DNA from: Pseudomonas sp. TH41
GTDB taxonomy: Bacteria > Pseudomonadota > Gammaproteobacteria > Pseudomonadales > Pseudomonadaceae
Length of the DNA: 64,000 nt
Assembly: GCF_016650695.1 (NCBI RefSeq)
Contig: NZ_JAEKFH010000003.1
Span: 62,001 to 126,000, forward strand
Direction: 5' to 3'
Positions 27,549 to 36,475 of this stretch are shown piece by piece. Numbering within the stretch: the first letter of the stretch is position 1; the number at the start of each line of letters is the position of its first letter. The notes beneath the pieces are model-generated. The model ran no database searches, had not been told where the DNA came from, and saw nothing but the letters and a program-made list of their open reading frames with translations. Made by a program: the position numbers and the translations under genes.

Positions 27549-28400
27549 ATGAATCTGCAAAACATTGGCGTGATCGGCGCGGGCACCATGGGTAATGGCA
27601 TTGCGCAAGTGTGCGCCCTGGCCGGCTTCAACGTGACCCTGCTCGACATCTCCGAGAGTGCCTTGCAAAAAGCGGTCGCGACCGTCGGCAAAAACCTCGA
27701 TCGGCAGGTCGCCAAGGAAACACTGACGCAAGAGCAAAAGCTCGCGGCCCTGGACAAGATTCGCACCAGCACCGACTACAGCGCCCTGCAGAGCGTGCAA
27801 CTGGTGATCGAAGCCGCGACCGAAAACCTCGACTTGAAACTGCGGGTGCTGCAACAGATCGCCACGCAGGTCAGCGCTGAGTGCGTGATCGCCTCCAACA
27901 CGTCATCGCTGTCGATCACCCAGCTGGCTGCCAGTGTCAGCCAGCCTGAGCGTTTCATCGGCCTGCACTTCTTCAACCCGGTGCCGGTGATGGGCCTGAT
28001 CGAAGTGATTCGCGGCCTGCAAACCAGCGACGCCACCCACGCCCTGGCGCTGGACATGGCAACCACGCTCGGCAAAACCGCGATCACCGCCGGCAACCGC
28101 CCGGGTTTTGTGGTGAACAGGATTCTGGTGCCGATGATCAACGAAGCGATCTTTGTGTTTCAGGAAGGCCTGGCCAGCGCCGAAGACATCGACGCCGGCA
28201 TGCGCCTGGGCTGCAATCAGCCTATCGGCCCGTTGGCCCTGGCGGACCTGATCGGCCTGGACACCTTGCTGTCGATTATGGAAGCCTTCCATGACGGCTT
28301 CAACGACAGCAAATACCGCCCGGCGCCACTGCTCAAGGAAATGGTCGCCGCCGGTTACCTGGGACGCAAAACGGGGCGCGGCTTCCATGCCTATGCCTGA
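27549..28400 (+). CDS. 3-hydroxybutyryl-CoA dehydrogenase
   Basis: 283-residue short form of 3-hydroxyacyl-CoA dehydrogenase, which interconverts acetoacetyl-CoA and 3-hydroxybutyryl-CoA. NAD-binding GAGTMGNGIAQ is near the N-terminus. The catalytic histidine segment IGLHFFNPVPVMGLIEV and the C-terminal NQPIGPLALADLIGLDTLL are intact. A GGAAGG ribosome site precedes ATG 27549. Divergent from an AraC regulator; its 3' end overlaps a TetR gene by 8 to 14 bases, which suggests one transcript. Confidence 0.93.
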   Translation: MNLQNIGVIGAGTMGNGIAQVCALAGFNVTLLDISESALQKAVATVGKNLDRQVAKETLTQEQKLAALDKIRTSTDYSALQSVQLVIEAATENLDLKLRVLQQIATQVSAECVIASNTSSLSITQLAASVSQPERFIGLHFFNPVPVMGLIEVIRGLQTSDATHALALDMATTLGKTAITAGNRPGFVVNRILVPMINEAIFVFQEGLASAEDIDAGMRLGCNQPIGPLALADLIGLDTLLSIMEAFHDGFNDSKYRPAPLLKEMVAAGYLGRKTGRGFHAYA

Positions 28401-29046
28401 GCGTTGCACACGTTTCGCCGAATACCGGGACAAAGTGCTGGAATTATTCGCCAGCAAGGGCTTCGGGCAGGTCGGCATGCGTGAGCTCGCGACGTGCCTG
28501 GGGCTCGCCCCAGGCTCGCTGTATCACCATTACCCCAGCAAGCAGCACTTGCTGCTCGACCTGATCGAGGAGTTCTACGAAGAGCTGCTGGCAACCCTCG
28601 GGCGCATCGAACAAAAGGCTCCGGCGAAACGCGACAGACTCAACAGCCTGATCCGCGCGCATTTGAATCTGCATCAGGAAATGCCCTGGCATTTTCGTCT
28701 GGTGGAACGTGACAGCGGCTGCCTGAATGAAGAGCAACAGGAACGGGTCCAGCAGTTGCGCGAGCAGTACGAACGCAAGGTGCTCCAAATGCTGGGCGTG
28801 CGCCCCCGCATCAGTGAGCAGCGTTTGTTGGCCACTGGCCACGCCATTGCCTCCCTGCTCAACAGCGCTCCCGGTTGGTTGGCGCAACATTCGCTGGATG
28901 AACACGAGCGCGATGAACTGCTGGAAAGTCTGGTGAGTGGCGCCATCGAGCGCTTGCTGGCGCCGCGACGCGCGCTGGAAGCAATAAGCCTTGCCCACCC
29001 TATAGAAAAATCATCTAAAAAAACGCCGACACCTGCCGCGATTTAG
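28387..29046 (+). CDS. TetR-family transcriptional regulator
   Basis: About 217-219 residues. The N-terminal helix-turn-helix reads VGMRELATCLGLAPGSLYHH followed by YPSKQHLLLDLIEEFYEEL, the usual TetR arrangement. Two ATGs compete (28387 and 28393); both overlap the end of the dehydrogenase gene, so translation is probably coupled and the regulator likely controls acyl-CoA or hydroxybutyrate metabolism. The last ~15 residues are Lys/Thr/Pro-rich and probably disordered. Confidence 0.88.
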   Translation: MPMPERCTRFAEYRDKVLELFASKGFGQVGMRELATCLGLAPGSLYHHYPSKQHLLLDLIEEFYEELLATLGRIEQKAPAKRDRLNSLIRAHLNLHQEMPWHFRLVERDSGCLNEEQQERVQQLREQYERKVLQMLGVRPRISEQRLLATGHAIASLLNSAPGWLAQHSLDEHERDELLESLVSGAIERLLAPRRALEAISLAHPIEKSSKKTPTPAAI

Positions 29047-29136
29047 CGCTTTGCTACCCGGGTCAACACTCATCGGAATTCACTGACGAACCCGACGTCA
29101 AACCGGTGTGTACCCTCAATGACCGGGAGCGCAACC

Positions 29137-29550
29137 ATGAAAATCAATCCCTACCTCATTTTCAACGGCGACTGCAAAGCCGCCTTCACGTTCTACGCCC
29201 AAAGCCTGCCAGGCAAGATCGAAGTCATGATGACCTTCGGCGAAAGCCCTGCTCGCGAGCACCTCCCCGCGGACCTCCACAACCTGATCATCCACACCCG
29301 CCTGCTGGTGGGCGACCAGGCGATCATGGGCTCGGACACCACACCCGATCGCCCCACTGACGACATGAGCGGCTGTTCGATTTCGCTGAATGTCGACAGC
29401 ATTGCCGAGGCTGAACGAGTCTTCGCGGCATTGTCGGAGGACGGCAACGTGCAAATGCCCCTGGAAGCGACCTTTTGGGCCGCGCGCTTCGGAATGCTGG
29501 TCGATCGGTTTGGTGTGTCGTGGATGGTGAATTGCGAGAAAGATCAGTGA
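29137..29550 (+). CDS. VOC-family PhnB-like protein
   Basis: 137-residue vicinal-oxygen-chelate (glyoxalase/bleomycin resistance) fold protein of the PhnB/DUF1428-like type. It has the family's MKINPYLIFNGDCKAAFTFY start, a GDQAIMGSD strand, SISLNVDSIAEAERVFAAL and the closing FWAARFGMLVDRFGVSWMV segment. ATG 29137 has a GGGAGCG ribosome site. No reaction is assigned to this subgroup. Single gene closed by a terminator. Confidence 0.87.
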   Translation: MKINPYLIFNGDCKAAFTFYAQSLPGKIEVMMTFGESPAREHLPADLHNLIIHTRLLVGDQAIMGSDTTPDRPTDDMSGCSISLNVDSIAEAERVFAALSEDGNVQMPLEATFWAARFGMLVDRFGVSWMVNCEKDQ

Positions 29551-29574
29551 AACTGACTTTTTCAACGGGTTAAA

Positions 29575-29602
29575 AAGCCCAACCCCAACAGGTTGGGCTT
29601 TC
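29575..29602 (+). terminator. Intrinsic terminator after VOC gene
   Basis: AAGCCCAACC, loop CCAACA, GGTTGGGCTT followed by TCT: a 10-bp stem with a weak T-tract, 25 bases past the VOC stop codon. Confidence 0.75.
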
Positions 29603-29677
29603 TGGCAACTCCCGGACCGTCTGCTAATGTCAACAAGCCAGCCCGAAGAGCAGCGGATTTTCAGGAGGAAGCGCACC

Positions 29678-30106
29678 ATGCCTGCCCATGACGTGCCTTG
29701 GTCCACCCGTTTCAAACTATCAATGTTGGCGGGGGGCCTCACTGCCGCCTTGCTCGCGCTCAGTGGTTGCGCGACTGTCGATGCGCAGACCACCGCCTAT
29801 GTTGGCGTCGAGCATCCCGCACCAACGCTGGCCAGCGAGGTGACGGTGCTGCGCACCGAACCCCTTCGCCCCCATGTGCGCTTGGGTGAAGTGCTGATCG
29901 ACGCCAGCGTTGACCCCGCGCCGCCCATCACCCAGGTCGAAGAAAAACTGCGGGAAGAGTCGGCCAAGCTTGGCGGCGATGCGGTGGTGGTGGTCTACGA
30001 CCATATCCAACCGGTGGCCGCTTATGTCACCGGGCCGCTGTGGAGTCGCGACATCGAAACCATCCAGGGCCGGAAACTCAAAGGGATTGTGATCAAGTAT
30101 CGGTGA
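29678..30106 (+). CDS. Small lipoprotein of unknown function
   Basis: 142 residues. A basic N-terminus and a hydrophobic stretch end in a lipobox LALSGCATV, so the protein is acylated at that cysteine and probably sits in the outer membrane. The mature part is mostly strand-forming (VRLGEVLIDASVDP, AVVVVYDHIQPV) without a recognised domain name. ATG 29678 has a perfect AGGAGGA ribosome site at 29663-29669. Confidence 0.82.
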   Translation: MPAHDVPWSTRFKLSMLAGGLTAALLALSGCATVDAQTTAYVGVEHPAPTLASEVTVLRTEPLRPHVRLGEVLIDASVDPAPPITQVEEKLREESAKLGGDAVVVVYDHIQPVAAYVTGPLWSRDIETIQGRKLKGIVIKYR

Positions 30107-30232
30107 CGTCCAAACCACAGCGTGATTTTAATTCCGGGCTGCTGTCATCGGATGATTGAAAACACAGGGGTCTGATCGGAAGTAAGGGCAAGCCGATTCA
30201 TGTCGATAACGCCAGCGTCTGCCAGGCAGCCC

Positions 30233-31576
30233 TCAGCCTTCGATAACCGACGCGAGCGGTAACCAGACGCACACTTCGAATCCCTCCCGTCGACCTGTTG
30301 CAGGGGATACCAATTTCATTCTCGCGTTGACCCCCTGCACAATGGTTTTGGCAATCGCCAACCCCAATCCCGAGCCGCTGACTTCACTGTGACCGCGCAC
30401 AAAGCGCTCGGTCAGGTGCTGCAACACCGACTCCGGCACCGCCGGGCCGCCATTGACTACCCGCAGTTGTGCCTGTTCGGTGAGGCTGACTTCGATCGGT
30501 TGCTCCGTTGAGCCGTACTTCAACGCGTTCTCAATCAGGTTACGCAACAAGATGCCGAAGGCGTCCGGGTCAATGGTCGAGTACACGCTGACCGGCCTTG
30601 GCAGCTGCAACTCAATGCGCTGCCCGCTGCGTTGGTTCCACTCATTGACCCCATGGGCCAGCAACGGAATCAGGTCCTGAGGCGTTTCGGACAACAGTCC
30701 ACCGCCCTCGGCCTTAGCCAGCTGCATGAGCTTTTCCGAAAGCCGTGCCAGCTCGCGCAACGCATTTTCGATCTTCGCCGCACGCACTCGCAACGGGCCT
30801 TCGGGCGCCTCGTGGTGCAACCGCTGGATCTGCGCCAAAGTCGCGGCTAGTGGCGTGCGCAGTTCATGGGCGCAGTTGGCGGTAAAGCTGCGTTCTGCCT
30901 CAAGGGCCTTGCGCAAGCGCTCCAGCAGGTGGTTGACCGCCTCGGCCAACGGATCGATTTCTGCCGGCAGACGCGCCACCTTGATCGGCGACAGATCACC
31001 CACACCACGCGTCTCAACAGCACGACGATAAGCCAAAATACTGCGCAGGCTGATACGCACAAATAACCAGGTGCCTAACAGGCTGATGGGAATCAGCGCC
31101 AACAACGGCAATAACAAGGCAAACAAGGCTTCCCGCGCTGCCTCACGTCGATGGTCAAGCGGCTCGGCGATCTCGATGAACAGCGTCTCACGCAACGCAC
31201 TGGCACCATACAGACGGTATTTTTCGGAGGTGGAAAAACCTTCAGTCGGTTGTTGATTGAAGATCTTCGGGTTGGCGTCGTGGGACTGCATCAGGATCTT
31301 GCCCTTGGCATCGCGCACCAGGTACGACAGGTATTCCTTGTGCGTTTTCAGGGTAGCGACGTGTTGTGCCTCACGGGGTTCTTCCCGGTTGCTGATTTCC
31401 AGCACGGCCAGAGGCAGGATGCGTTGTGCAGTCTCCTCCAGCGCGCTGTCGAACGCCTCGTTCAATTCATGTTGCACCACCAGCCAGGCGCCAACGGTCG
31501 CACCCAGCCAGAGTAAGGTCATGCCCAGGGTTAACCCCAGGCCGAGACGTTTTTGCAGGCTGAAAGACAGCGTCAT
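30233..31576 (-). CDS. Sensor histidine kinase
   Basis: 447-residue inner-membrane kinase: one span near residues 12-35, a ~115-residue periplasmic sensor, a second span near 150-175, a HAMP-like linker, the H-box CAHELRTPLA with phospho-accepting His237, N-box NLIENALKYG and G2 box GSGLGLAIAK. The G1 box is somewhat degenerate (VVNGGPAVPES). Its ATG overlaps the response-regulator stop as ATGA. The pair is divergent from the PepSY/DUF2271/ApbE cluster and likely controls it. The architecture is QseC/PmrB-like; the signal is unknown. Confidence 0.92.
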   Translation of the reverse strand: MTLSFSLQKRLGLGLTLGMTLLWLGATVGAWLVVQHELNEAFDSALEETAQRILPLAVLEISNREEPREAQHVATLKTHKEYLSYLVRDAKGKILMQSHDANPKIFNQQPTEGFSTSEKYRLYGASALRETLFIEIAEPLDHRREAAREALFALLLPLLALIPISLLGTWLFVRISLRSILAYRRAVETRGVGDLSPIKVARLPAEIDPLAEAVNHLLERLRKALEAERSFTANCAHELRTPLAATLAQIQRLHHEAPEGPLRVRAAKIENALRELARLSEKLMQLAKAEGGGLLSETPQDLIPLLAHGVNEWNQRSGQRIELQLPRPVSVYSTIDPDAFGILLRNLIENALKYGSTEQPIEVSLTEQAQLRVVNGGPAVPESVLQHLTERFVRGHSEVSGSGLGLAIAKTIVQGVNARMKLVSPATGRREGFEVCVWLPLASVIEG

Positions 31577-32232
31577 ATGGACATCAATCGGTAGCCCATG
31601 CCGCGCACGGTTTCAATCAGGTCACGCCCCAGTTTTTTACGCAGGCGACTGATGTAGACCTCAATGGTGTTGCTCTCGATTTCGGCGCCGAAAGCGTACA
31701 GCCGCTCTTCGAGCTGTGACTTCGACAGTAGCGCGCTGGGGCGCTGGACAAACGCTTCGAACAGCGCCCACTCACGGGCTGTCAGGTCCACGGTGGCGCC
31801 GGCACGCTGCACCGTGCGAGCGTTCATGTCGATCTGCAATTCGCCAAGTTTGATCTGCGGGTTGGGGTTGCCGCTGTAGCGTCGGGCCACCGCCGCCACA
31901 CGGGCCGAGAGCTCGAACAGGTCGAACGGTTTGACCAGGTAGTCGTCGGCTCCGGCATTGAGGCCGGCGATGCGATCGGAGATCTGATCCTGCGCGGTCA
32001 GGATGATCACCGGGGTCACCTCTCCGGCGGAACGCTGCTCACGCAAAAAATCCAGTCCGCGACCGTCCGGTAGCATCAGGTCAAGCAGAATCAGGTCGTA
32101 AGGCGTGGTGCGCACGCTATTACGCGCATGGTCCAGGCGCTGCACCCAATCCACGGCGTGGCCGTCATCGGCGATCTGTTCGCGCACCGCCTCGCCCAAC
32201 GCTGGTGCGTCCTCGACCAATAAAACCCGCAT
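31573..32232 (-). CDS. OmpR-family response regulator
   Basis: 219 residues: receiver domain with phospho-acceptor Asp51 in DLILLDLMLPDG, and a winged-helix output domain ending in VYISRLRKKLG and ETVRGMGYRLM. ATG 32232 has a GGAGGTG ribosome site. QseB/PmrA-like. Expected to bind the divergent intergenic region (32233-32363), which contains a palindrome. Confidence 0.93.
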   Translation of the reverse strand: MRVLLVEDAPALGEAVREQIADDGHAVDWVQRLDHARNSVRTTPYDLILLDLMLPDGRGLDFLREQRSAGEVTPVIILTAQDQISDRIAGLNAGADDYLVKPFDLFELSARVAAVARRYSGNPNPQIKLGELQIDMNARTVQRAGATVDLTAREWALFEAFVQRPSALLSKSQLEERLYAFGAEIESNTIEVYISRLRKKLGRDLIETVRGMGYRLMSI

Positions 32233-32285
32233 CTGGCACCTCCTGTGATGGTTGTTGTGCAGCACCTTAATCGACTTACCTGACG

Positions 32286-32301
32286 TGAATCTGAAGATTC
32301 A
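32286..32301. promoter_or_regulatory. Palindrome in the divergent intergenic region
   Basis: TGAATCT-GA-AGATTCA is a perfect 7-bp inverted repeat midway between the response regulator and the PepSY gene. Its position makes it a candidate operator for the response regulator or another factor; OmpR-family proteins usually prefer direct repeats, so the assignment is tentative. Confidence 0.4.
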
Positions 32302-32363
32302 GCTGGTTGTCAGGAATGCACCTTAGGGTATGCCACAGACGCCGCCCCGGCGGGAGACAGATC

Positions 32364-32687
32364 ATGAAATCAGGTTTTATTGCCAGTACCGCGCTGTTGA
32401 GCCTTGTGCTCAGCGGCTATGCCTTGGCCGATAACCACTGCAACGAGCCGGTCAGCGACTGGCAACCGCGGGAAACCTTGCGTCAACAGGTGGAGCAGCA
32501 ATACGGCTGAAGCGTGCAACGGATCAAGGTCGATGACGGCTGTTACGAGCTCAAGGGACTGGACCGTAAAGGCAATGCAATCGAAGCCAGTTACTCGCCG
32601 GCATCGCTGCGCCTGCACACCCTGCAGATCCGTTTCCGGGACGATGGCGATGCCAGGGATTACCTCGCCAGCCCGACCACCGAATGA
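32364..32687 (+). pseudogene. PepSY-domain exported protein interrupted by an in-frame stop
   Basis: The frame starts with a signal peptide (FIASTALLSLVLSGYALA), then a PepSY-like domain (SDWQPRETLRQQVEQQYG). At TGA 32508-32510 it stops and continues in the same frame as SVQRIKVDDGCYELKGLDRK and onward to a proper TGA at 32685. PepSY repeats usually have a bulky residue at this place (QYGW-x-V), so TGG to TGA at a single base would explain it. Without the stop the protein would have 107 residues. Either a recent nonsense mutation or a sequencing error. It leads the flavin-electron-transfer cluster. Confidence 0.8.
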
Positions 32688-32781
32688 CACCGGCCAACGG
32701 CTGATGATTTTTACTGAGTTTCAGGTTGCTGTCAGCAAGCAGGTCCAGGCTCTCGACCTAACGATCAAAAGGACACCCCAC

Positions 32782-33252
32782 ATGAAAAAAATCATCGCAG
32801 CAACCTGCCTCGTCGGCGCCATTGCCCTGCCGGGGCTGGCCCAGGCCCGTGAAGTGACCTTGACCACCCAGCTCAAAGACTACAGCGGCAATGATGCCTA
32901 CCTGGCGATCTACGTCACCGACGCCACCGGCCAATACCAGAAAACCCTCTGGGTGGCTGGCAAGAAGGCCAAGTACTACAAGCACCTGGCCGACTGGGCC
33001 CGTGGCAGCGGGATGAACCCGAGCGAGTTTGACGGGGTCAGCGGCGCCAGTGTCGGTAGCGGACGCACACTCAAAATCAGCGTCGAGCTGGCGGACACGC
33101 TGATCGATGCCGGGTATCAGATCCGCATCGACAGCGCCGTCGAGGATAAACGTGACGCCCGTGCTGATGTGAACGTACCCCTGACGTCCAAAGGCGCAGG
33201 CAAGCCGGCGGCCGGCAGCGCTTACGTCGAGTCCTTTACTTACGATCTGTAG
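32782..33252 (+). CDS. DUF2271 periplasmic protein, probable flavinylation target
   Basis: 156 residues with a signal peptide cleaved after GLAQA. The mature domain matches DUF2271 (DAYLAIYVTDATGQYQKTLWV and YKHLADWARGSG). It contains DGVSGAS at residues 84-90, close to the D-x-x-S-G-A-T/S consensus at which ApbE attaches FMN, with Ser90 as the probable acceptor. The reductase and an ApbE gene follow. I infer that this is a periplasmic flavoprotein receiving electrons from the PepSY reductase. ATG 32782 has an AAAAGGA ribosome site. Confidence 0.83.
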   Translation: MKKIIAATCLVGAIALPGLAQAREVTLTTQLKDYSGNDAYLAIYVTDATGQYQKTLWVAGKKAKYYKHLADWARGSGMNPSEFDGVSGASVGSGRTLKISVELADTLIDAGYQIRIDSAVEDKRDARADVNVPLTSKGAGKPAAGSAYVESFTYDL

Positions 33253-33278
33253 CACCCGCTATTTTCTGGAGGCTGAAC

Positions 33279-35459
33279 ATGCTTCGTCAGTTCCATTCAC
33301 TGCCCGGCCTGATCGCTGCCCTGTTGGTCATGCTCTTGTCCATCAGCGGTGCGGTATTGTCCGTCGATCCGGCTCTGGAACGCTTGCACAGCACCCCCAC
33401 CACAGCCGGACAACTCAACGTCGGCCAGTTGGCCGGGCGCGTTGCCAATCACTTCCCGGGTGTGGAGCAGATCCAGCGCACAGCGTCCGGGACGGTCATC
33501 GTCTACTACAACCAGAACGGTCAGGCCGGCGCCGAAAAGGTCGACCCGCTGACCGGCCAGGGTCTCACACCTTACGAGCCGTCCGCCTTTTCACGCTGGA
33601 TGAAAGACCTGCACCGCTCGCTGTTCCTTGGCACACCGGGCCATGGCGTGTCAGGCGTCGGCGCACTGTTCATGCTGTTGCTGTCGGTGTCCGGCGCGCT
33701 GTTGCTGGCCCGGCGCCTGGGCGGCTGGCGCAACCTGCAGCGGCCACTGCGCGGCAACTTCAGCCAGCGCTGGCATGCGGAAGTCGGGCGACTGGCTTTG
33801 CTCGGGCTGCTGCTGTCGGCACTGACCGGGCTCTACATGTCCGCCAGCACCTTCGGTTTTATCGCCGACGGCAGTCAGAGTGAACCGGCCTTCCCCACTC
33901 ATGTCAGCGCCGGTCCGGCCTCGCCGGTGGCAAACCTGCAAGCCTTGCAGGCCACCGACCTCAATGACCTGCGCGAGCTGGTTTACCCAAGCCCCGGCAA
34001 CCCGCAAGACGTGTTTTCCCTGCGCACCGCTCAAGGCGACGGCTACGTGGACCCGGTCAGCGGCGCCTTACTGTCCTATCAACCTCACGACTCGATGCGC
34101 AACCTCTACGAGTGGATCTACCAGCTGCACACCGGTGCAGGCCTCTGGTGGCTGGGTCTGCCGCTCGGACTCTGCGCCCTGTGCGTGCCTTTGATGAGCG
34201 TGACCGGCATCCTGCTGTGGTGGCGCCGCCGCAAGGCCGGCCCAAACATCCGCCACAATAGTCCTGCCCGATCCGCCGACAGCGTGATTCTGGTGGGCAG
34301 TGAAAACAACAGCACTTGGGGCTTTGCGAAAGCCTTGCATGACGCCTTGCATCAGGCCGGTCATCAGGTGCATAGCGCTTCAATGAATGAGTGGACAGGC
34401 GATTACCGCAACGCCGAGCGCGTGTTCATTCTGACCGCGACTCACGGTGACGGTGATGCACCGGCTTCGGCTTCGCAGTTCCTGGATCGGCTGACAAAAG
34501 TCGGCCTGAAACCTGGCCAGTCGTTCGCCGTGCTGGGCTTTGGTGACCGGCAGTTCCCGCAGTTCTGTCAGTTCGCCCATCAGGTACAGGAGGCCATATC
34601 GCAGGCCGGTGGCTCAGCGTTACTGGGGCTGGAAACCGTCAACCGCCAGTCCTCTCAGGAATTTGCTCGCTGGGGCCATGCATTGGGCGACGTGCTGGGG
34701 CAGGAACTGATGCTGGCCCATACCCCGCAGCGACCACAGACTCATCAAGTGGCGTTGACCGAATGCATCGTCTACGGCGAACAGGTCAATGCGCCAACCC
34801 GCGTCCTACGCTTTGAAGCGCCGAGCACGCTGCCAGGATTTGAGGCCGGTGACCTGCTTGGGATTCTGCCCCCGGGCAGCCCGGTCCCACGTTTCTACTC
34901 GCTGGCCAGCCGTTCGGAAGACGGCGTGTTGGAGATCTGTGTACGTAAACACGACGGTGGCGTGTGTTCGCAATTCCTGCATGACCTGCACATCGGCGCG
35001 TCGATCGAAGTCTTTATCCAGCCCAATCCGCAATTTCGTCCGGCGTCGGGCACACACCCGGTGATCCTGATCGGTGCCGGTACTGGCATTGGTCCGCTGG
35101 CCGGGTTTATCCGCAACAACAAGGCCCGGCACCCGATGCACCTGTATTGGGGCGGGCGCCATCCGGCCTCTGATTTTCTCTATGAACCGGACCTCAACCG
35201 TTACTTGGCGGACCGACGCCTCACCGCATTGCGCGCCGCGTTCTCCCAGGCTCAGGACCGCAGCTACGTCCAGGACCGGCTGATCCACGATGCCCTGGCC
35301 TTGCGTCGCTTGATTGAAAAAGGCGCTCAGGTTCTGGTGTGTGGCAGTCGGGAAATGGCCAAAGGCGTAATGCACGCCCTGGATGAAGTACTCGCCCCTC
35401 TCGACCTGAGTGTGCTGATGCTCAAGACACAAGGACGCTACCGTGAAGATGTCTACTGA
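33279..35459 (+). CDS. PepSY-membrane/flavodoxin/NADPH-reductase fusion
   Basis: 726-residue inner-membrane flavoreductase. The N-terminal ~320 residues have four membrane spans and periplasmic PepSY segments (the PepSY_TM arrangement). A flavodoxin-like FMN domain follows (ILVGSENNSTWGFAKAL, then ATHGDGDAPASA). After it come an FAD-binding barrel (PRFYSLASR) and a NADPH-binding domain (VILIGAGTGIGPLAGFIR, and VLVCGSREMAKGVM). It resembles sulfite-reductase flavoprotein alpha units tethered to the membrane and would move electrons from NADPH outward. A CTGGAGG ribosome site precedes ATG 33279. Overlaps apbE by 17 bases. Confidence 0.9.
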   Translation: MLRQFHSLPGLIAALLVMLLSISGAVLSVDPALERLHSTPTTAGQLNVGQLAGRVANHFPGVEQIQRTASGTVIVYYNQNGQAGAEKVDPLTGQGLTPYEPSAFSRWMKDLHRSLFLGTPGHGVSGVGALFMLLLSVSGALLLARRLGGWRNLQRPLRGNFSQRWHAEVGRLALLGLLLSALTGLYMSASTFGFIADGSQSEPAFPTHVSAGPASPVANLQALQATDLNDLRELVYPSPGNPQDVFSLRTAQGDGYVDPVSGALLSYQPHDSMRNLYEWIYQLHTGAGLWWLGLPLGLCALCVPLMSVTGILLWWRRRKAGPNIRHNSPARSADSVILVGSENNSTWGFAKALHDALHQAGHQVHSASMNEWTGDYRNAERVFILTATHGDGDAPASASQFLDRLTKVGLKPGQSFAVLGFGDRQFPQFCQFAHQVQEAISQAGGSALLGLETVNRQSSQEFARWGHALGDVLGQELMLAHTPQRPQTHQVALTECIVYGEQVNAPTRVLRFEAPSTLPGFEAGDLLGILPPGSPVPRFYSLASRSEDGVLEICVRKHDGGVCSQFLHDLHIGASIEVFIQPNPQFRPASGTHPVILIGAGTGIGPLAGFIRNNKARHPMHLYWGGRHPASDFLYEPDLNRYLADRRLTALRAAFSQAQDRSYVQDRLIHDALALRRLIEKGAQVLVCGSREMAKGVMHALDEVLAPLDLSVLMLKTQGRYREDVY

Positions 35460-36414
35460 CCTGCAACGCTACAGCCTGAATGGCGAGACCATGGGAACCC
35501 GTTACACCGCCCTGTTCTATGCCGAGGCCGGGATCGATACCGACGAAATCAGCCACAGCCTGGCGTGCGCCGTGGGCCGGGTGGACCAGCAAATGTCGAC
35601 ATGGAAACCCGACTCTGACCTCAACCGCCTCAATGCCGCCCCGGAGCAGGAATGGCTGACAGTGCCCGAGGAATTGACCACGGTTTTGTCCGCCGCATTA
35701 CGGGTCAGTCAGCAATCCAACGGCGCCTTCGACATCGCCATCGGCGACCTGGTGGATGCCTGGGGTTTCGGCCCCGGCGAACAGACGATCACCGCACAGG
35801 CACTCGGCACTCTGCCGCCGCGCGACCGATTGCCTGCCAGCGCGGCGTTGATGGTGGACCCGCAACGCCATCAGGTGCGCAAACGCGCGCCGCTGAACCT
35901 CAACCTGAACGGTATCGCCAAGGGTTTTGGCGTCGACGAGCTGGCCCGATGCCTGGACGGTTTTGGCATCACCCGCTATCTGGTCGGCATCGACGGCGAG
36001 ATGCGTGCCCGTGGCGTCAAACCGGATGCACAACCCTGGGTCGTGGCCATTGAAAAACCCTGCCGGGGCGCACGTGAAGTCATGGGTGTAATGGAACTCA
36101 GCGATGCCGCCATCGCTACGTCCGGCGACTATCGGCACTGGGTCGATGTGATGGGTCAGTCCTATGCTCACACCATGAATCCGGCCACCGGTGCCCCGCT
36201 ACGCAACCCGCTCGCGGCCGTCACTGTGGTCGCGGCCTCGTGCATGCTCGCCGATGCCTGGGCCACGGCGCTGATGGTATTGGGCGAAACCGAAGGCCCA
36301 CGCCTGGCACAGGAACGCGGGATGGATGCGTTGTTCGTGCAGCGTGACGGTGAACAGTTCAAGGAAATATCCATTGTCGGCGGTCAGTTGCAGGCGCAGA
36401 TTGAAACGCGCTAA
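35443..36414 (+). CDS. apbE: FAD:protein FMN transferase
   Basis: 323 residues. ApbE motifs are all visible: GETMGTRYTA at the start, LNLNGIAKGFGVDELA, the SGDYRHW segment, HTMNPATGAPL and DAWATALMVLG with the metal-binding Asp and Thr. It covalently attaches FMN to Ser/Thr of exported proteins. No lipobox or signal peptide is evident, so it may act at the cytoplasmic face or depend on an atypical export. GTG 35443 fits the AAGGACG ribosome site better than ATG 35449. Co-transcribed with its likely substrate and reductase. Confidence 0.92.
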   Translation: MKMSTDLQRYSLNGETMGTRYTALFYAEAGIDTDEISHSLACAVGRVDQQMSTWKPDSDLNRLNAAPEQEWLTVPEELTTVLSAALRVSQQSNGAFDIAIGDLVDAWGFGPGEQTITAQALGTLPPRDRLPASAALMVDPQRHQVRKRAPLNLNLNGIAKGFGVDELARCLDGFGITRYLVGIDGEMRARGVKPDAQPWVVAIEKPCRGAREVMGVMELSDAAIATSGDYRHWVDVMGQSYAHTMNPATGAPLRNPLAAVTVVAASCMLADAWATALMVLGETEGPRLAQERGMDALFVQRDGEQFKEISIVGGQLQAQIETR

Positions 36415-36475
36415 CGCCGATTGCCAGGCAATGTGAAACGTTGAACCGCCTAATGACAGTGAGTCCCGTTAAACA

